A DNA stretch of 9,583 nucleotides from Defluviitaleaceae bacterium. GTDB taxonomy: Bacteria; Bacillota; Clostridia; Lachnospirales; UBA5962. The notes under the pieces are model-generated. The model saw only the letters and a program-made list of their open reading frames with translations. It was not told the DNA's origin and ran no database searches. The DNA lies in the NCBI GenBank assembly GCA_009787435.1, contig WRFW01000175.1:1-9583 (forward strand), read 5' to 3'. Positions 6,637 through 9,583 of this stretch are shown in pieces. Both the position numbers and the translations under genes were made by a program. How positions within the stretch are numbered: the first letter of the stretch is position 1; every line of letters starts with the position of its first letter.

Positions 6637-8601
6637 TTTAAAAAGATTTAATTCATCACGAAGCTTTGCCGCTTTCTCAAATTCTAAATTAAGAGCCGCT
6701 TTTTTCATATCTCTTTCTAAATTTGCTATATGCTCAGCACGTTCTTTGTCTGTCATCGATTCATAATCTTTTTCTAATGTGTTTTTCTTCTTTTCTTCAA
6801 CTTTTTCTGAGCTTTGAACTATATCATGCACTTTTTTATTTATCGTTTTAGGCACAATTTTGTGTTTTTCATTGTATTCTTCTTGTAAGGTTCTTCTTCT
6901 TTCAGTTTCTGTTATCGCTTTTTGCATAGATTTTGTAATAGAATCTGCATACATTATTACACGCCCATTTGCGTTTCTAGCCGAACGCCCAATAGTTTGT
7001 ATTAAAGAACTTTCATTGCGAAGAAAACCCTCTTTATCTGCATCTAATATAGCAACTAAGCTAACTTCTGGTATGTCTAGTCCTTCACGAAGTAAGTTTA
7101 TGCCAACTAACACATCAAATTTATCTAATCTTAAATCACGTATTATTTCAAGCCTTTCTATCGTTTGAATATCTGAATGGAGATACTCAACACGTATTCC
7201 ATTTTCTTTTAAATATTTTGTTAAATCTTCTGCCATTTTTTTTGTTAAAGTTGTTACTAACACTTTTTCTTTTTTGGCAGTAGTTTTATTTATTTCGCCT
7301 ATCAAATCATCTATTTGCCCAGAAACAGGGTGAATTTCTATAGTAGGGTCTAAAAGCCCTGTTGGTCTTATTATTTGCTCTACTATTTTTTCAGCTTTTT
7401 CAGCTTCATAGCGAGATGGTGTAGCAGAAACAAATAGCATTTGGTTTATTTTTTTTTCAAATTCTTCAAATTGCAAAGGTCTATTATCTAAAGCAGAGGG
7501 AAGCCTAAAGCCATAATCAACTAGATTCATCTTCCGAGACCTATCCCCTTTATACATACCGCCAACTTGCGGAATAGTAACGTGGCTTTCATCTACTACT
7601 ATTAAAAAATCATCGGGGAAATAATCAATTAATGTGTGTGGTGTTTCGCCTGCATCTCTTCCGCTTAAATGCCTAGAATAGTTTTCAATGCCAGAGCAAA
7701 ATCCCATTTCAATCATCATTTCAATGTCATAATTAGTTCGTTGCAATAGGCGTTGGGCTTCTACAAGCTTATCTTCTTCTTTTAGCTCTGCAAGGCGAGT
7801 ATCAAGTTCGCTTTGGATACGCCTTATAGCAGCTTTCATTTTATCTACACTAGTAACATAGTGGCTTGCTGGGAAAATAATCATATGTTTGGAAATAGCT
7901 AAAACTTCGCCAGTTAAAGCATTAAAAAGAGATATTTTTTCTATTTCATCACCAAAAAACTCTATACGATAAGCATTTTCTGTAGAATTTGCAGGGAAAA
8001 TTTCAACAACATCCCCACGGACTCTAAAAGTGCCCCGTGTAAAGTTCATATCATTTCTATTGTATTGTATTGCGACTAGCTTTTTAAGCACTTCATCTCT
8101 ATCTTTTTGCATTCCCGGGCGAAGCGAAAGGCTTAGTTCGTTATAATCAATCGGGTCTCCAAGACCGTATATGCAGCTTACCGAAGCAATTATTACAACG
8201 TCTCTTCGTTCAAAAAGGGCAGCAGTTGCAGAGTGTCTTAGTTTGTCAATTTCTTCATTAATTGCTGAATCTTTTTCAATAAAAGTATCACTAGAGGGCA
8301 CATAAGCTTCTGGCTGGTAATAATCATAGTAACTAACGAAATATTCAACAGCATTTTCGGGGAAAAATTCTTTAAATTCAGAATAAAGTTGAGCTGCTAA
8401 AGTTTTATTATGTGCCATAACTAAAGTTGGTTTATTTAATTTTTCTATAATTCCTGCTACTGTAAATGTTTTTCCACTGCCAGTAACCCCTAATAACGTT
8501 TGAAATTTAGTTCCTTTTTTAAAGCCCTCGCTAAGTTCTTTAATAGCGTTTGGTTGGTCGCCTTTAGGCTTATATTCAGATACTACTTTAAATTTTTCCA
8601 T
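6634..8601 (-). CDS. uvrB: UvrABC excinuclease subunit B
   Basis: Damage-verification helicase of nucleotide excision repair: UvrA loads it at a lesion, it inserts its beta-hairpin between the strands, then recruits UvrC for incision. The 655-residue length is normal. Visible in order: GDQPNAI (14-20), Walker A GVTGSGKT (38-45), the beta-hairpin region starting YYDYYQPEAYVP (91-102), RRDVVIIASVSCIYGLG, the FRVRGDVVEIFPA block, GFCSGIENYSRHL, Walker B/DEAD-type DESH (337-340), SATPSRYE, GINLLREGLDIPEVSLVAI, motif VI IQTIGRSARN, and a C-terminal UVR domain in about the last 40 residues, which contacts UvrC. No key residue is missing. MEKFKVVSEYKPKGDQP matches known UvrB N-termini, so the ATG at 8601 is well supported even though no Shine-Dalgarno sequence precedes it. 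uvrA and uvrC are not in view, and I saw no LexA box in the upstream spacer. Confidence 0.98.
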   Translation of the reverse strand: MEKFKVVSEYKPKGDQPNAIKELSEGFKKGTKFQTLLGVTGSGKTFTVAGIIEKLNKPTLVMAHNKTLAAQLYSEFKEFFPENAVEYFVSYYDYYQPEAYVPSSDTFIEKDSAINEEIDKLRHSATAALFERRDVVIIASVSCIYGLGDPIDYNELSLSLRPGMQKDRDEVLKKLVAIQYNRNDMNFTRGTFRVRGDVVEIFPANSTENAYRIEFFGDEIEKISLFNALTGEVLAISKHMIIFPASHYVTSVDKMKAAIRRIQSELDTRLAELKEEDKLVEAQRLLQRTNYDIEMMIEMGFCSGIENYSRHLSGRDAGETPHTLIDYFPDDFLIVVDESHVTIPQVGGMYKGDRSRKMNLVDYGFRLPSALDNRPLQFEEFEKKINQMLFVSATPSRYEAEKAEKIVEQIIRPTGLLDPTIEIHPVSGQIDDLIGEINKTTAKKEKVLVTTLTKKMAEDLTKYLKENGIRVEYLHSDIQTIERLEIIRDLRLDKFDVLVGINLLREGLDIPEVSLVAILDADKEGFLRNESSLIQTIGRSARNANGRVIMYADSITKSMQKAITETERRRTLQEEYNEKHKIVPKTINKKVHDIVQSSEKVEEKKKNTLEKDYESMTDKERAEHIANLERDMKKAALNLEFEKAAKLRDELNLFK

Positions 8602-8607
8602 GAATTA

Positions 8608-8636
8608 ATTTTATAATTTTTTTATACAAAAGTCAA
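8608..8636 (-). promoter_or_regulatory. Probable sigma-A-type promoter for uvrB
   Basis: On the - strand, TTGACT (complement of 8631-8636) is followed after 17 bases by TAAAAT (complement of 8608-8613). These match TTGACA at 5 of 6 and TATAAT at 5 of 6. An alternative -10, TATAAA (8610-8615), sits at a 15-base spacing. The expected transcription start is within a few bases of the uvrB ATG at 8601, which would give a leaderless or nearly leaderless mRNA. The -35 begins only 8 bases beyond the last terminator T run. Confidence 0.6.
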
Positions 8637-8644
8637 GTGTTTTT

Positions 8645-8692
8645 AAAAAAAGGCTTGATAATCTTTACAATAATCTTAGCCAAGATCAAAGC
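8645..8692 (-). terminator. Second of two tandem intrinsic terminators after the ABC ATPase
   Basis: On the - strand, GCTTTGAT (complement of 8685-8692) pairs, with one bulged T, with ATCAAGC (complement of 8653-8659). The pairing can extend by CTT/AAG across a small bulge. One further C is followed by seven Ts (complement of 8645-8651). It lies in the repeat copy nearest uvrB, just before the uvrB promoter. Confidence 0.6.
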
Positions 8693-8721
8693 ATCGGTAT
8701 AACAAAGCTTGGGCATTTTTT

Positions 8722-8768
8722 AAAAAAAGCTTGATAATTCTTATAAGAAACTTAGCCAAGATCAAAGC
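8722..8768 (-). terminator. First of two tandem intrinsic terminators after the ABC ATPase
   Basis: This is the same hairpin as in the neighbouring repeat copy. On the - strand, GCTTTGAT (complement of 8761-8768) pairs with ATCAAGC (complement of 8729-8735), followed directly by seven Ts (complement of 8722-8728). The stem and T run are kept in both copies although the loop side has diverged, which supports a terminator role over chance. Confidence 0.6.
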
Positions 8769-8804
8769 GTCGGTATAACAAAGCTTGGGCATTTTAAAAA
8801 AAGG

Positions 8805-9428
8805 CTACAAGCTATACATTCTGCTGCAAACTTCTTTAATATCATTATCATCATGCGTTGAAAGTATGCAAGTCGCTTCGGTTTCTGTTAAAATTCTTTT
8901 TATCTCTTTTCTTATACTATTTTTTAACTCGCTATCTATATTGCTAAAAGGCTCATCTAATAATAATAATTTTGGCTTTGGTGCTAAAGAGCGTGCCAAA
9001 GCTACCCTTTGCTGCTGCCCGCCTGAAAGCTCATATGGATAGCTCTTTCTTTTATCTTCCATATTTATTAACTTTAACATCTCATCTATTATTTGCTTTT
9101 TTTCTGCTTTGGAATATTTAAATAAACCATAAGAGATATTTTTTTCAACTGTTCTATGCGGGAATAAACCATAATCTTGAAAAACAAAACCAATTCCACG
9201 CTTTTCAGGTGGAAGATTTGTTATATCTTTCCCATCTATATAAATGTGCCCATGCCCATTTTTAATAACTTCTAAGCCTGCTATTATTCTAAGAATTGTC
9301 GTTTTCCCTGCGCCGCTAAACCCTTTTAAGCCGCAAACTTCCCCTTTTTCTAACTTCAAAGCAAAATTATCTAAAATTATAGTTTCATTATATGAAAATC
9401 TTAAATTTTTAACTTCTAGCTTATACAT
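8805..9428 (-). CDS. ABC transporter ATP-binding protein, iron(III)/polyamine/sulfate type, short
   Basis: Cytoplasmic ATPase that powers an ABC importer. All nucleotide-site motifs are present in its 207 residues: Walker A GFSGAGKT (36-43), Q-loop FVFQDYGLFPH with Q84, signature LSGGQ (134-138) followed by QQRVALARSL, Walker B LLLLDEP (154-160), D-loop NID and H-loop H192 in STHDDND. The sequence style (LPPEKRGIGFVFQDYGLFPHRTV) is that of the FbpC/PotA/CysA group, whose members usually continue for 100 or more residues into a C-terminal TOBE/regulatory domain. This one stops about 15 residues after the H-loop. The ATG at 9428 has AGGAG (complement of 9435-9439) 6 bases before it and overlaps the upstream permease gene by 8 bases, so the two are surely one operon. 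The substrate is inferred from the permease as iron(III)-like; other small anions or polyamines cannot be excluded. It should be functional as an ATPase despite its length. Confidence 0.92.
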   Translation of the reverse strand: MYKLEVKNLRFSYNETIILDNFALKLEKGEVCGLKGFSGAGKTTILRIIAGLEVIKNGHGHIYIDGKDITNLPPEKRGIGFVFQDYGLFPHRTVEKNISYGLFKYSKAEKKQIIDEMLKLINMEDKRKSYPYELSGGQQQRVALARSLAPKPKLLLLDEPFSNIDSELKNSIRKEIKRILTETEATCILSTHDDNDIKEVCSRMYSL

Positions 9429-9583
9429 CTTTATCTCCTAGTTGCAATATTGTTATTAAAACCGCACATATTATTATTATAACGAGTGAAAATGGGGCAG
9501 AAGCCAATATTTGTTCGTTAGCGGCAAACATATAAACTCTTGTGCTTAAAGTTTCAAAATTAAACGAGCGTAAAATTAAAGTT
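9421..9583 (-). CDS. ABC transporter permease, iron(III) (FbpB-like) type, C-terminal end, partial at right edge
   Basis: The - strand frame is open to the right edge and gives 53 residues before a TAA at 9423-9421. The peptide starts TLILRSFNFETLSTRVYMFA, which matches the end of FbpB-like permeases ('LLLRPFGFDTLAvRvY.yAsde'), and continues NEQILASAPFSL. A hydrophobic helix of about 17 residues (SLVIIIICAVLITILQL) then gives the last membrane span, with a short charged tail GDKDV in the cytoplasm. In such transporters the permease is an inner-membrane dimer or a fused two-domain protein forming the substrate channel. It overlaps the ATPase start by 8 bases (ATGTATAA carries both signals), so translation is probably coupled. 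Any binding-protein gene would lie outside the window. Recognition rests on a short stretch, but the context supports it strongly. Confidence 0.8.
   Translation of the reverse strand, partial: TLILRSFNFETLSTRVYMFAANEQILASAPFSLVIIIICAVLITILQLGDKDV

Larger units (their letters stand above)
8645..8802. repeat. 76-bp tandem direct repeat, two copies plus flanking A-tract remnant
   Basis: Two head-to-tail copies fill most of the spacer between the ABC ATPase and uvrB. The motif GCTTGATAAT starts at 8653 and 8729, and AAAGCTTGGGCATTTT at 8705 and 8781, a constant 76-base period. The half from CTTAGCCAAGATCAAAGC to GGGCATTTT is almost identical between copies (one difference, A8693 versus G8769). 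The stretch just before it differs (8663-8674 versus 8739-8750), where copy 2 contains the perfect palindrome TTCTTATAAGAA. A third A tract with GGCT (8796-8806) repeats the left border at 8645-8655 and runs into the ABC gene's stop codon. No protein is encoded in it. Confidence 0.85.

Noticed and set aside
8645..8802. Possible CRISPR array
   Set aside because: There are only two units, the whole 76-bp unit is repeated without unique spacers of constant length, and no cas genes are visible.

Overview
The window is AT-rich DNA, roughly one-third G+C by eye, from what looks like a low-GC Bacillota bacterium, most likely a member of the Clostridia. The evidence is strong AGGAG-type ribosome sites, codon use rich in TTA, AGA and ATA, a LeuRS with the Firmicutes-style TMPQWAGS segment, a PdxS-type vitamin B6 enzyme, and a peptide-binding protein whose tail resembles clostridial family-5 solute-binding proteins. 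No species can be named from this sequence.

Layout. On the + strand, positions 1-3250 hold the C-terminal part of a family-5 (peptide/nickel type) solute-binding lipoprotein, cut by the left edge, followed after 41 bases by leuS (leucyl-tRNA synthetase). A bidirectional terminator hairpin at about 3260-3317 and a second, minus-strand hairpin at about 3355-3409 separate leuS from everything to the right. All later genes are on the - strand. In their own reading order these are: the end of an iron(III)-type ABC permease (cut by the right edge), its ATPase, uvrB, a TPR-repeat protein overlapping a GalM-family aldose epimerase, and pdxS.

The genes are mostly housekeeping or nutrient functions: tRNA charging (LeuS), nucleotide excision repair (UvrB), pyridoxal phosphate synthesis (PdxS), sugar mutarotation or a related reaction (GalM-like), and uptake (peptide-binding protein; metal-type ABC permease and ATPase). 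Two pairs look translationally coupled, each with an 8-base overlap: permease/ATPase and TPR protein/epimerase. The other neighbours are separated by terminators or spacers and probably are independent units.

The less ordinary parts are small. There is a 119-bp inverted-repeat element between uvrB and the TPR gene, bounded by TA on both sides and resembling a miniature mobile element. There is a 76-bp tandem duplication carrying paired minus-strand terminators between the ABC ATPase and uvrB. UvrB starts without a visible Shine-Dalgarno sequence close to a good promoter. LeuRS has a shortened editing domain, and the ABC ATPase ends soon after its H-loop. I saw no CRISPR array, prophage, tRNA or rRNA gene, toxin-antitoxin pair, or obvious new multi-gene system.
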